Source: an uncultured Odoribacter sp.
Lineage (GTDB): Bacteria; Bacteroidota; Bacteroidia; Bacteroidales; Marinifilaceae
Assembly: GCA_900544025.1 (NCBI GenBank)
Contig: UQTM01000085.1
Coordinates: forward strand, 1 to 14,278
Length of the DNA: 14,278 bases
Reading direction: 5' to 3'
The notes under the pieces were generated by a model, which saw only the letters and a list, made by a program, of their open reading frames with translations, was not told the origin of the DNA and did not search any database. Each line of letters begins with the position of its first letter. Position 1 is the stretch's first letter. Made by a program: the position numbers and the translations under genes. Below, one piece after another: positions 1-6,913 of this stretch.

Positions 1-115
1 TGCCACTCCTTTGGAGGGTGGAGTCCGGAAGGCTGTTTCGGTGTATGCGAATGCCAGTCTGGAATTGAATGTGATGTTGAAAGCGCAGATTAAGTTGGAT
101 AATTTTGATTTTTAA
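1..115 (+). CDS. 3' end of an unrecognised gene (partial)
   Basis: Frame 2 is open from the window edge to a TAA at 113-115 and encodes the last 37 residues of a protein, ending KLDNFDF. The 5' part lies outside the window. The tail is alternately hydrophobic and ends in an aromatic residue, which would fit a beta-strand-rich envelope protein, but 37 residues are too few to assign a family. The gene ends about 45 nt before a strong hairpin terminator, which supports it being a real gene end. Function is unknown. Confidence 0.5.
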   Translation, partial: ATPLEGGVRKAVSVYANASLELNVMLKAQIKLDNFDF

Positions 116-160
116 GTATCTTGAAAAGATCGGTACCTTTGGTTAGGTCCGGATTATATA

Positions 161-200
161 AAATAGGGCGGCAATTTTTTTGCCGCCCTATTTGTTTTTT
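161..200. terminator. Bidirectional intrinsic terminator between convergent genes
   Basis: A perfect 14-bp stem (161-174 with 180-193, core AGGGCGGC) surrounds a five-T loop. It is followed by a T run (195-200) on the plus strand and preceded by an A-rich stretch that gives T's on the minus strand. It lies between the upstream plus-strand gene and the 3' end of rsmI and can stop transcription from both sides. Confidence 0.9.
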
Positions 201-226
201 GAATGAAGGTAAAGATGTGCTTTTGT

Positions 227-952
227 TTATTCCTCTTCCTCCTCGGTTTCTTCTTCGATGGAAAGATATTTATCGTTGTTATAACCTTTGCCTGCCACTA
301 AAATTACGATCTCTCCTTTCACGCCTTTTTGAGTGAAATATGCAGACAGTTCCTTGAGGCTTCCCCGTTTGAATTCTTCGAACATTTTACTGATTTCCCG
401 GGCGACGCAGGCCGGGCGGTTTTCCCCGAAAATTTCCGACATTTGATCGAGGGCTTTCACCAGCCGGTAGGGGGATTCGTAAAAAATCATCGTTCTCGTT
501 TCCTCAGCAAGTGCTGTCAATCTTTTTTGCCGTCCTTTCTTCTGAGGTAAAAAGCCTTCGAAGCAAAAGCGGTCGCACGGAAATCCGGAGTTCACCAAAG
601 CGGGAACGAATGCCGTTGCTCCGGGCAGACATTCCGTGTCTATACCTCTTTCCACACAAGTCTTGGTCAGTAAAAATCCCGGATCGGAAATTCCCGGAGT
701 TCCAGCATCGCTTACCAAAGCTAAATTTTCTCCTCGCTCTATTCGCTCTGCAATCCGATCGACTTGCTGATGTTCGTTGAATTTATGATGAGAGAGTAAA
801 GGAGTATCGATTTCGTAATGTTTTAATAATTTTGCTGTAGTCCGGGTATCTTCGGCAAGAATGATATCTACTTCTTTTAATAAACGTAAGGCTCTGAGAG
901 TGATATCCTCTAGGTTACCTACGGGGGTTGGGATCAAATAAAGTTTACCCAT
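227..952 (-). CDS. rsmI: 16S rRNA (cytidine-1402-2'-O)-methyltransferase RsmI
   Basis: Predicted SAM-dependent enzyme that 2'-O-methylates C1402 in the decoding centre of 16S rRNA. The 241-residue product carries the family's tetrapyrrole-methylase-like fold: N-terminal IPTPVGNLEDIT, then AEDTRTT, then the glycine-rich SDAGTPGISDPG that helps form the SAM pocket, and later MIFYESPYRL. It is shorter than the about 286-residue E. coli protein, which has an extra C-terminal domain. Here the protein ends in a run of glutamates (EEETEEEEE). The start ATG has no Shine-Dalgarno, which is normal in Bacteroidota. It is divergent from the tRNA-Glu/rpsT group and convergent with the partial gene on the left. 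Family assignment is secure; the rRNA target is taken from the family. Confidence 0.95.
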   Translation of the reverse strand: MGKLYLIPTPVGNLEDITLRALRLLKEVDIILAEDTRTTAKLLKHYEIDTPLLSHHKFNEHQQVDRIAERIERGENLALVSDAGTPGISDPGFLLTKTCVERGIDTECLPGATAFVPALVNSGFPCDRFCFEGFLPQKKGRQKRLTALAEETRTMIFYESPYRLVKALDQMSEIFGENRPACVAREISKMFEEFKRGSLKELSAYFTQKGVKGEIVILVAGKGYNNDKYLSIEEETEEEEE

Positions 953-994
953 TTTTTATTCGTTAAAATTGAGGAATTTCATTTATAAGTGTGA

Positions 995-1002
995 CAAAAG
1001 TA
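995..1002 (-). promoter_or_regulatory. Candidate -7 box for rsmI
   Basis: The minus strand reads TACTTTTG, an exact match to the Bacteroidetes TAnnTTTG element, about 43 nt upstream of the rsmI start. No good TTTG -33 element lies at the usual 19-21 nt spacing, so this is only a candidate. Confidence 0.35.
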
Positions 1003-1107
1003 GTAATTTATTTGTAAACATCGTTTTATTTTTGTCAAATACAAGGATTTCATTATAAGAACTTTAAGGGGCATGATGGAAAATAATGGAAAAAAAAAGA
1101 CATTTTT

Positions 1108-1138
1108 TTTGGTGTGAAACAAATTTGCCGTATATTTG
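1108..1138 (+). promoter_or_regulatory. Bacteroidetes-type promoter for the tRNA-Glu/rpsT transcript
   Basis: TTTG at 1108-1111, a 19-nt gap, then TATATTTG at 1131-1138: an exact match to the -33/-7 consensus of the Bacteroidetes primary sigma factor. Initiation is expected near 1143-1146, about 12-15 nt before the first tRNA-Glu. Confidence 0.85.
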
Positions 1139-1157
1139 CATCCGCTAAGCGAAAGAT

Positions 1158-1232
1158 GGTCTGTTCGTCTAGGGGTTAGGACGCAAGATTTTCATTCTTG
1201 TAACACGGGTTCGATTCCCGTACAGACTACCA
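1158..1232 (+). tRNA. tRNA-Glu (anticodon TTC), with encoded CCA
   Basis: Cloverleaf tRNA with acceptor stem GGTCTGT (1158-1164) pairing with ACAGACT (1222-1228, G1-U72 wobble). The anticodon stem is CAAGA/TCTTG around loop TTTTCAT, with anticodon TTC at 1191-1193. The T-arm contains GGTTCGATTCC. Discriminator A is at 1229 and the 3' CCA is encoded at 1230-1232. It is followed 20 nt later by an identical second copy. Confidence 0.97.
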
Positions 1233-1252
1233 ATAAAACAATAAAGACCTAT

Positions 1253-1324
1253 GGTCTGTTCGTCTAGGGGTTAGGACGCAAGATTTTCATTCTTGTAACA
1301 CGGGTTCGATTCCCGTACAGACTA
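1253..1324 (+). tRNA. tRNA-Glu (anticodon TTC), second copy, no encoded CCA
   Basis: Identical over all 72 nt to the tRNA at 1158-1229, with anticodon TTC at 1286-1288. The discriminator A (1324) is followed by CTA rather than CCA, so this copy needs 3' trimming and CCA addition. It lies 31 nt upstream of rpsT and is probably cut out of a transcript shared with it. Confidence 0.96.
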
Positions 1325-1342
1325 CTAAAGAAGTTGAATTTT

Positions 1343-1350
1343 TATATTTG
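1343..1350 (+). promoter_or_regulatory. -7-like element just before rpsT
   Basis: TATATTTG matches TAnnTTTG exactly and lies only 5 nt before the rpsT ATG. No TTTG is found at the right distance upstream. If active it would give a leaderless or nearly leaderless rpsT mRNA; otherwise it is chance AT-rich sequence in a 31-nt leader. Confidence 0.3.
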
Positions 1351-1355
1351 TAGAG

Positions 1356-1607
1356 ATGGCAAATCATAAATCATCAGAAAAGAGAATCAGACAAACTGAA
1401 GCAAGAAGAGCAGACAATCGTTACTATGCAAAAACCACTCGTAATGCAGTGAAAAAGTTGCGTACAACTACAGATAAAACGATCGCTTCCGAATTGCTTC
1501 CGAAAGTTGCTACTATGCTCGATAAATTAGCGAAAAAGAATGTTATTCATGATAACAAAGCCGCTAATTTGAAATCGAAGCTGGCTCTGCACGTCAATAA
1601 GCTTTAA
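1356..1607 (+). CDS. rpsT: 30S ribosomal protein S20
   Basis: Small, very basic primary 16S-binding protein of the 30S subunit. The 83-residue product (E. coli S20 has 87) opens with MANHKSSEKRIRQ and continues with lysine/arginine-rich helices, including the typical RNAVKKLRT stretch and a conserved C-terminal KAANLKSKL. The ATG is fixed by this conserved N-terminus. No Shine-Dalgarno is present. The gene follows tRNA-Glu by 31 nt and is probably co-transcribed with the two tRNAs; its own terminator follows 26 nt after the stop. Confidence 0.98.
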   Translation: MANHKSSEKRIRQTEARRADNRYYAKTTRNAVKKLRTTTDKTIASELLPKVATMLDKLAKKNVIHDNKAANLKSKLALHVNKL

Positions 1608-1633
1608 TCAGTTTGTCTTGTCAAAAATATTGC

Positions 1634-1665
1634 AGGAGATGAGTAAAAACTCATCTCCTTTCTTT
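1634..1665 (+). terminator. Intrinsic terminator after rpsT
   Basis: A perfect 11-bp stem AGGAGATGAGT/ACTCATCTCCT (1634-1644 with 1649-1659) with an AAAA loop, followed by the T-rich TTTCTTT. It closes the tRNA-Glu/rpsT unit. Confidence 0.9.
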
Positions 1666-1718
1666 CATGCTTTTTTATTTCGTAAATAAGTATTATATTG
1701 TTACCTAAAATGTATGTT

Positions 1719-2414
1719 ATGGGTGGACAATATCTTTCAATGAAATCTTGGGCAGAGGAAGATCGGCCCAGAGAAAAGCTGCTGCAAAAAGGCGTGTCAA
1801 TGCTTTCGACGAACGAGTTGCTGGCAATTTTGCTTCGTTCCGGTTCAGATAACGAATCGGCACTCGATCTTGCCCGGCATATCCTTAAAGATTGCAATGA
1901 CGATTTAAACCAGTTGGCACAAGTAGGGGTACGGGAGTTGATGAACCAATACAAAGGAATTGGAATCGCAAAAGCCTCTTCTGTGATCGCTGCTGTGGAA
2001 TTGGGACGAAGGCGTAATCCGGAGGTGAAAAAGAAGGCGATGTTCATTCGTTCGAGCCGGGATGCATATCATTATATCAACCCTTTTTTGTGTGATTTGG
2101 ATCATGAAGAAGTATGGGTGATTTACCTGGCACATTCCAATCATATCTTGGGAAGCGAGAAGTTATCGACAGGCGGTATGAACAATTCGATCATCGATAC
2201 CCGGCTTCTTTTCCGTAAAGCCATCAATATGAAAGCCTGTTTCATCATTTTGGCCCACAATCATCCGACGGGTATCCTGAATCCCAGTACGCTGGACGAA
2301 ATGATCACCCGAAAGATCAAAGAGGCCGGAGATTTCCTGGATATTCGCCTCTATGATCATATTATTATCGGACACGGAGAATATTATAGTTTTGTTGATC
2401 ACGAGAAACTTTGA
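1719..2414 (+). CDS. radC: RadC family JAB/MPN-domain protein
   Basis: RadC-family protein, about 231 residues from the chosen start. The N-terminal part has the family signature WAEEDRPREKLL and a helix-hairpin-helix (YKGIGIAKA). The C-terminal JAB1/MPN domain carries the metal-binding motif HNHP (H180, H182) with a downstream Ser190 and Asp193, as in JAMM metalloproteases. The cellular role of RadC is not settled; the old DNA-repair assignment is doubtful. In-frame starts also exist at 1698 (TTG), 1710 and 1740. I prefer 1719 because the WAEEDRPREK signature normally lies about ten residues from the N-terminus, and 1740 would leave too short a preface. No clear terminator follows. Confidence 0.93.
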   Translation: MGGQYLSMKSWAEEDRPREKLLQKGVSMLSTNELLAILLRSGSDNESALDLARHILKDCNDDLNQLAQVGVRELMNQYKGIGIAKASSVIAAVELGRRRNPEVKKKAMFIRSSRDAYHYINPFLCDLDHEEVWVIYLAHSNHILGSEKLSTGGMNNSIIDTRLLFRKAINMKACFIILAHNHPTGILNPSTLDEMITRKIKEAGDFLDIRLYDHIIIGHGEYYSFVDHEKL

Positions 2415-2507
2415 GCGATGAAATATCCCGGAGCATATAAAGACAGACAAGCAGAATGACGGAAGAGATGACACTCTGTCAGATGAAATCTGGGCATTGT
2501 GGCAGCT

Positions 2508-2539
2508 TTTGGTATTGGCAAGGTTTTTGTTTAATTTTG
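2508..2539 (+). promoter_or_regulatory. Promoter of the grpE-dnaJ run
   Basis: TTTG at 2508-2511, a 20-nt gap, then TAATTTTG at 2532-2539: a close match to the Bacteroidetes -33/-7 consensus. It predicts a start near 2545 and a leader of about 75 nt before grpE. No CIRCE-type repeat (TTAGCACTC-N9-GAGTGCTAA) is seen, so HrcA-type control is not indicated. Confidence 0.75.
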
Positions 2540-2621
2540 CTTTAGCAATTTTTATAGTATCCGGGAAGGATATAATTACGTAGAACCTTTATCAACAGAA
2601 TAATAATAAAAATATCATATC

Positions 2622-3224
2622 ATGTCTAAAGAAGTAAAGGATAAGCATTCAAAGGAAGATACTGCGGATGAGATGCAGCAGCATGTGGAAGAACAAATGC
2701 AGGAAGAACTTCCTAAGGAACCTGCCGGAGAAAAATCTAAAAAAGAAAAATCTGCGAAAAGAGACGATAAAGATGGGAAACTGGAAGAGCTGGGTGAAAG
2801 GCTGGTCGAGATGAACGATAAGTATTTGCGTTTATCGGCAGAGTTCGATAATTATCGGAAACGTACCCTGAAAGAGAAAATGGAATTGACCAAAACCGCC
2901 GGAGAACAGTTGTTGGTGAATATTCTTCCGGTGATGGATAACTTTGAGCGGGCATTGAAAAGTATGGAAACAGCGACCGATGTTCCTTCGCTCCGGGAGG
3001 GAGTAGAGTTGATCTATTCCAATTTCAAGGATTTTTTAGCACAAAACGGAGTAAAGGAAATGGAGTGCCTACATACTGATTTTGATGCCGATTTACAGGA
3101 AGCAGTTACAAAAATTCCTGCTCCTTCTGAAGATTTGAAAGGTAAAGTGGTAGATTGTATCCAAAAAGGATATATGATGAACGATAAAGTGATCCGTTTT
3201 CCCAAAGTAGTTGTTGGAGAATAA
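2622..3224 (+). CDS. grpE: Nucleotide exchange factor GrpE
   Basis: Co-chaperone that releases ADP from DnaK and so drives substrate cycling. The 200-residue product has a charged, low-complexity lysine/glutamate-rich head (about residues 1-50) and a long coiled-coil helix through KYLRLSAEFDNYRKRT, which forms the dimer stalk. The globular beta domain contains LPVMDNFERAL, EGVELIYSNF and the closing IRFPKVVVGE. Length and order fit the family. dnaJ follows after 161 nt; dnaK is not in the window. The start at 2622 is the first ATG after a plausible promoter and AT-rich leader. Confidence 0.97.
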   Translation: MSKEVKDKHSKEDTADEMQQHVEEQMQEELPKEPAGEKSKKEKSAKRDDKDGKLEELGERLVEMNDKYLRLSAEFDNYRKRTLKEKMELTKTAGEQLLVNILPVMDNFERALKSMETATDVPSLREGVELIYSNFKDFLAQNGVKEMECLHTDFDADLQEAVTKIPAPSEDLKGKVVDCIQKGYMMNDKVIRFPKVVVGE

Positions 3225-3246
3225 TGTGGATTGCGGTATGAATAAT

Positions 3247-3288
3247 AAGCCTTGTGTTTTAAGGAGTTGATCCTTGCGACACGGGCTT
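3247..3288 (+). other. Imperfect hairpin in the grpE-dnaJ intergenic region
   Basis: AAGCC (3247-3251) pairs with GGCTT (3284-3288). The pairing continues inward through a G-U pair, one bulged T, GTGT/ACAC and a short mismatch to AAGGA/TCCTT around loop GTTGA. About 16 pairs form in total. The flank TGTGTTATT is only moderately T-rich, so it could be a weak terminator/attenuator or an mRNA-processing or stability hairpin that sets the grpE to dnaJ ratio. Confidence 0.5.
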
Positions 3289-3385
3289 TGTGTTATTAGG
3301 TGCGATAATTACTGTGTGTGAAAACAAAATGAGGTTGGGCTTTGCTGAAAAAGCGTAAATCTTTCATGAATCATAAATAACGATA

Positions 3386-4534
3386 ATGGCTGAAAAGAGA
3401 GACTATTATGAAGTGCTGGGTGTATCGAAAAATGCGGATGCTGCAGAGATAAAAAAAGCATACCGTAAATTGGCACTTCAATATCATCCCGATAAAAATC
3501 CCGGTAATAAAGAAGCCGAGGAGAAGTTCAAAGAAGCTGCAGAAGCTTATGACGTATTGAGCAATGAGGAAAAGCGAAGAAAATACGATCAATTCGGGCA
3601 TGCGGGTTTAGGAGGAGCAGGAGCCGGCGGTTTCGGCGGCGGAATGAGTATGGATGATATTTTTTCGCATTTCGGAGATATATTCGGGAGTTTCGGTGGC
3701 TTTGGCGGTTTCGGTGGCGGCGGACGTAGCGCACGCCGCGTGAACCGGGGAACGAATCTTCGGGTGAAGGTAAAATTGAGCTTGGAGGAGATCGCTACCG
3801 GGGTGGAGAAAAAAATCAAGGTAAAGAAATATGTTGCCGACACTCATTGTCACGGAACAGGAGCGAAAGACGGGACTTCTTTTTCTACGTGTACGACCTG
3901 TAAAGGTACGGGACAGATCACGAGGGTACAGAATACGATATTAGGGGCTATGCAGACCACTTCGACCTGTCCTACCTGCGAGGGAGAAGGGAAGATTATT
4001 AACGAAAAATGTTCCCATTGTAACGGAGAAGGAGTACAGCTTTCTGAAGAAGTTATCACATTGAATATACCGGCAGGAGTTGCCGACGGGATGCAATTGT
4101 CTTTAGGCGGTAAAGGGAACGCTGCACGCCGCGGTGGAGTGAATGGCGATTTGATCGTATTGATCGAGGAGGAAGAGCACGAAGAATTGGTGCGTGACGG
4201 CAACGATTTGTTGTATAACACTTTCGTCGGTTTCCCTGAGGCCGTATTGGGTGATTCTGTGGAAATTCCTACATTGGAAGGTAAAGTGAAGGTAAAAATC
4301 GAGCCGGGTACGCAGCCGGGTAAGATTTTGCGTTTAAGAGGGAAGGGGCTGCCGGATGTGAATGGATACGGAAAAGGTGATTTACTGGTAAAGGTGAATG
4401 TATGGATTCCTAAAAATCTTTCTAAAGACGAGAAGAAAGTGGTAGAAGAATTGAAAGAACGTTCTTTCCTGAAGCCGGAAAAAATGGAGAATAAAAAAGG
4501 ATTCTTTCGCAAAATGAAAGATTTTTTTGAGTAA
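3386..4534 (+). CDS. dnaJ: Molecular chaperone DnaJ (type I Hsp40)
   Basis: J-domain partner of DnaK that delivers substrates and stimulates its ATPase. The 382 residues show the full type I layout: J domain (about 1-70) with HPD in QYHPDKNPGN, a Gly/Phe-rich linker (about 72-120), four zinc-finger repeats (about 150-215) and two C-terminal substrate-binding beta domains. The zinc repeats are DTHCHGTG (152-159), CTTCKGTG (169-176), CPTCEGEG (195-202) and CSHCNGEG (209-216). The first cysteine of repeat 1 is Asp152, so only seven of the usual eight cysteines remain. The C-terminus ends in a lysine/phenylalanine-rich tail. The gene sits between grpE and oxyR on the same strand; oxyR starts 20 nt after the stop. 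Confidence 0.98.
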   Translation: MAEKRDYYEVLGVSKNADAAEIKKAYRKLALQYHPDKNPGNKEAEEKFKEAAEAYDVLSNEEKRRKYDQFGHAGLGGAGAGGFGGGMSMDDIFSHFGDIFGSFGGFGGFGGGGRSARRVNRGTNLRVKVKLSLEEIATGVEKKIKVKKYVADTHCHGTGAKDGTSFSTCTTCKGTGQITRVQNTILGAMQTTSTCPTCEGEGKIINEKCSHCNGEGVQLSEEVITLNIPAGVADGMQLSLGGKGNAARRGGVNGDLIVLIEEEEHEELVRDGNDLLYNTFVGFPEAVLGDSVEIPTLEGKVKVKIEPGTQPGKILRLRGKGLPDVNGYGKGDLLVKVNVWIPKNLSKDEKKVVEELKERSFLKPEKMENKKGFFRKMKDFFE

Positions 4535-4554
4535 GTTTGGGAAAAATTCACCGA

Positions 4555-5508
4555 ATGATAACCCTGACTCAATTAGAATATATCGTTGCTATCGACGAAT
4601 ATCGTCATTTTGCGACTGCTGCGGAAAAATGTTTTGTAACGCAGCCAACTCTGAGTATGCAGATTAAAAAGCTGGAAGACGATTTGGGAGTCATTATCTT
4701 CGATCGTTCCCGGCAGCCTGTCGTCCCTACGGATATCGGGGCTAAATTGGTAGAGCAAGCACGCCTGACGCTTGCTTCGACGGAACGGATTAAAGAGATC
4801 ATCCGGGAGGATAAGCAAGAGGTGGAAGGAACTTTGAAGATAGGGATTATCCCGACTTTAGCTCCTTACCTGCTGCCTATCTTTATCGGGCATTATATTC
4901 GGAAATATCCGGCGATAAAGGTCGAAGTGGAAGAATTGGTGTCGGAGGAAATTATCCGCCGCTTAAAACATGACCTGATCGATGCGGGGCTTTTTGTCAC
5001 TCCTTATCCGGACGAGAAGATTCAGTGTTGCCCTGTGTTTTACGAGGAGATGCTCGTCTATGCCCATCCGGACCATGCGTTGCTGAAAAAAGAGAAAATC
5101 GAAGTGAGCGATATCGCTAATTCTGATATTTGGATGCTGGGCGACGGACATTGTTTCCGTGACCAGGTAATTAATTTATGTGAGATGTCGGGTGTACAGC
5201 ATAAGGGATTGCCTTTCGAATTTGAAAGTAATTCGCTGGAAACCCTGATGCGGATTGTCGATAAGGAAGGAGGATTCACATTGATCCCGGAATTGGCAAT
5301 GCAGTATATGCCCGAAAGCAAGAAAAAGCAGGTCAGGGCGTTAAGCACTCATAAACCTTTACGCGAAGTTAGCGTAATTTATTCCAGATATTATACCAAA
5401 CAAAGGCTGATCGAATTATTGTGTGAGGAAATCCGGTCGGTAGTCCCCGCCCACATGCTGGAGCAGGGACGAGGCAGGGTGGTAGAATGGAAGACCGACA
5501 AGCAATAA
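4555..5508 (+). CDS. oxyR: Hydrogen peroxide-sensing LysR-type regulator OxyR
   Basis: LysR-type transcription factor, 317 residues from ATG 4555 (E. coli OxyR has 305). The N-terminal winged helix contains FATAAEKCFVTQPTLSMQIK, and a linker helix and two-lobed sensor domain follow. The redox pair is conserved: Cys200 in GDGHCFRDQ and Cys209 in NLCEMSG have the same nine-residue spacing as Cys199/Cys208 of E. coli OxyR. Peroxide is therefore expected to form a disulfide and switch the protein to its activating form. An upstream in-frame TTG at 4537 would add six residues, but the start at MITLTQLEYIV fits the family. It lies 20 nt after dnaJ and 32 nt before gmhA, probably in one transcript. 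No divergent target gene is adjacent, unlike many LysR genes. Confidence 0.93.
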   Translation: MITLTQLEYIVAIDEYRHFATAAEKCFVTQPTLSMQIKKLEDDLGVIIFDRSRQPVVPTDIGAKLVEQARLTLASTERIKEIIREDKQEVEGTLKIGIIPTLAPYLLPIFIGHYIRKYPAIKVEVEELVSEEIIRRLKHDLIDAGLFVTPYPDEKIQCCPVFYEEMLVYAHPDHALLKKEKIEVSDIANSDIWMLGDGHCFRDQVINLCEMSGVQHKGLPFEFESNSLETLMRIVDKEGGFTLIPELAMQYMPESKKKQVRALSTHKPLREVSVIYSRYYTKQRLIELLCEEIRSVVPAHMLEQGRGRVVEWKTDKQ

Positions 5509-5540
5509 CCGAAGATCGCTTTTAAATTTAGTTATAGAGG

Positions 5541-6113
5541 ATGGATTTGATAAAAGATAGTTTTGGAGAAGCTTTGCAGGTGTTGAGCGATTTTGTGGCG
5601 GATTCCGCTAATTTGGATAAGGTGGGACAGGCGGGAGAAATGCTGGCGGAGATGTTCCGTGCGGGAGGAAAGGTCTTTAGCTGCGGAAATGGAGGATCGT
5701 TGTGTGATGCCATGCACTTTGCCGAGGAATTTACGGGGCGTTTCCGTAACGACCGGATAGCACTTCCCGCTATTGCTATTGCAGATCCTTCACATATCAC
5801 CTGTATTGCCAATGATTATGGTTTTGAATATGTTTTTTCCAAATACATCGACGCTCACGGAAAAGCAGGAGATGTGTTGCTGGCGATCAGCACTTCCGGT
5901 AACTCTGCCAATATCCTGCATGCCATCGAGGCGGCTCATGGGAAAGGGATGAAAGTGATCGGATTGTCCGGAAAGTCCGGTGGGCAAATGGCAGAAAAAT
6001 GTGATGTATCGATCGTTGTGCCTTGGCATCGATATTCAGACCGTATTCAGGAAATACACATTAAGATCATCCATATTTTAATAGAATACGTAGAAAGTAA
6101 ACTAAACTTATAA
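5541..6113 (+). CDS. gmhA: Phosphoheptose isomerase (sedoheptulose-7-phosphate isomerase)
   Basis: Cytoplasmic SIS-domain enzyme that converts sedoheptulose 7-phosphate to D-glycero-D-manno-heptose 7-phosphate, the first step to the ADP-heptose used in LPS core or S-layer glycans. The 190 residues (E. coli GmhA has 192) align along their length: FSCGNGGSLCDAMHFAEEFT carries the phosphate-binding loop and zinc-site region, ISTSGNSANI is the second SIS loop, and DRIQEIHIKIIHIL is the conserved C-terminal helix with the catalytic Glu/His region. The later genes of the heptose pathway are not in the window. The ATG is preceded by AGAGG only 1 nt away, too close to act as a normal ribosome-binding site. 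It is flanked by oxyR (32 nt) and ppa (39 nt) on the same strand. Confidence 0.93.
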   Translation: MDLIKDSFGEALQVLSDFVADSANLDKVGQAGEMLAEMFRAGGKVFSCGNGGSLCDAMHFAEEFTGRFRNDRIALPAIAIADPSHITCIANDYGFEYVFSKYIDAHGKAGDVLLAISTSGNSANILHAIEAAHGKGMKVIGLSGKSGGQMAEKCDVSIVVPWHRYSDRIQEIHIKIIHILIEYVESKLNL

Positions 6114-6152
6114 TAGAAACGTTCTGTTTCATTTTCAATTAATAATCTGATT

Positions 6153-6830
6153 ATGGGAAATAAAATTAATGACCCAATAGCTCGTTTAATGGGGTTACGG
6201 TATAAATCTCACCCCTGGCATGGGTTGGAAGTGGGGAATCAAGCACCGGAAGTGGTGACGGCCTTTATTGAAATGGTCCCGACCGATACGGTAAAATATG
6301 AATTGGATAAGGTAAGCGGTTATATCAAGATCGACCGTCCTCAAAAATATTCGAATGTAGTGCCTGCCTTATATGGTTTCATCCCGCAAAGTTATTGTGG
6401 TGATTTGGTGGCGGAATATTGCATGCAGCAAACCCACCGGACGAATATTGCCGGAGACGGCGACCCTTTGGATGTTTGTGTTCTGACCGAAAGAACTATT
6501 GCACACGGTGATATTATCGCCAGTGTCCGTCCGATCGGCGGGTTCCGGATGCTGGACGGCAATGAGGCGGACGATAAGATTATAGCAGTGCTTAAACACG
6601 ATGCTACTTATAACGTGTATAATGATATTTCGGAGTTGCCCCATGTGGTCGTGGATCGTATGCGGCATTATTTTCTGACCTATAAAGATATGCCCGGAGA
6701 GGAATGCCAGCATAAAGTGGAAATCACAGATGTATATGGTAAAGAAGAGGCCTATGAGGTAATCCGTCGTAGCCTTGAAGATTATAAAAATCATTTTGAA
6801 GGCTTGGAAGATATTTTGAGCAGGGTATAA
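6153..6830 (+). CDS. ppa: Inorganic pyrophosphatase, family I
   Basis: Soluble Mg-dependent enzyme that hydrolyses pyrophosphate to two phosphates, pulling biosynthetic reactions forward. The 225 residues contain the family I signature DGDPLDVCVL with three metal-binding aspartates, KYELDK with the conserved Lys/Glu, VPALYGFIP, the EADDKIIAV acidic loop and HYFLTYKD. Compared with the about 175-residue E. coli enzyme there is an N-terminal extension of about 45 residues and an insertion of roughly 20 residues between YGFIP and DGDPLD. It is the last gene of the plus-strand run; a terminator lies 83 nt downstream. The stop is followed at once by AAGGAGG, an unusual Shine-Dalgarno-like sequence for this phylum (see findings). 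Confidence 0.94.
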   Translation: MGNKINDPIARLMGLRYKSHPWHGLEVGNQAPEVVTAFIEMVPTDTVKYELDKVSGYIKIDRPQKYSNVVPALYGFIPQSYCGDLVAEYCMQQTHRTNIAGDGDPLDVCVLTERTIAHGDIIASVRPIGGFRMLDGNEADDKIIAVLKHDATYNVYNDISELPHVVVDRMRHYFLTYKDMPGEECQHKVEITDVYGKEEAYEVIRRSLEDYKNHFEGLEDILSRV

Positions 6831-6913
6831 CAAGGAGGAAAATGTGTCGTTATAGATTTCGATATAGGATTTTTCTTTGTGAGATCGAAAATTTTATCTT
6901 TTCTAAAATAGAG

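Noticed and set aside
121..336. Plus-strand open frame of 71 codons at the left end
   Set aside because: It begins with a non-ATG codon, runs through the terminator hairpin at 161-193 and then overlaps the 3' end of rsmI in antisense.
1158..1327. tRNA-Glu pair as an integration site for a mobile element
   Set aside because: No integrase gene, no partial tRNA repeat farther along and only core genes flank it; the repeat is two complete tRNAs.
1698..1718. TTG start codon for radC
   Set aside because: Three in-frame ATGs follow within 42 nt and the conserved WAEEDRPREK signature needs only a short preface; 1719 fits better.
1604..2047. Minus-strand open frame of 147 codons
   Set aside because: Antisense to radC and it reads through the rpsT terminator; no family features.
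2534..2548. TTGCTTTAGCAA imperfect palindrome at the grpE start region as an operator
   Set aside because: Only 4-5 pairs and it overlaps the AT-rich -7 box; it does not match CIRCE and is likely chance.
3850..4572. Long open frame on the minus strand (240 codons)
   Set aside because: It lies fully antisense to dnaJ, which has a complete family match; its composition is serine/proline-rich as expected from the reverse of a Lys/Glu/Gly-rich gene.
6369..6833. Minus-strand open frame of 154 codons
   Set aside because: Antisense to ppa, which is clearly the real gene; no recognisable domain or promoter.
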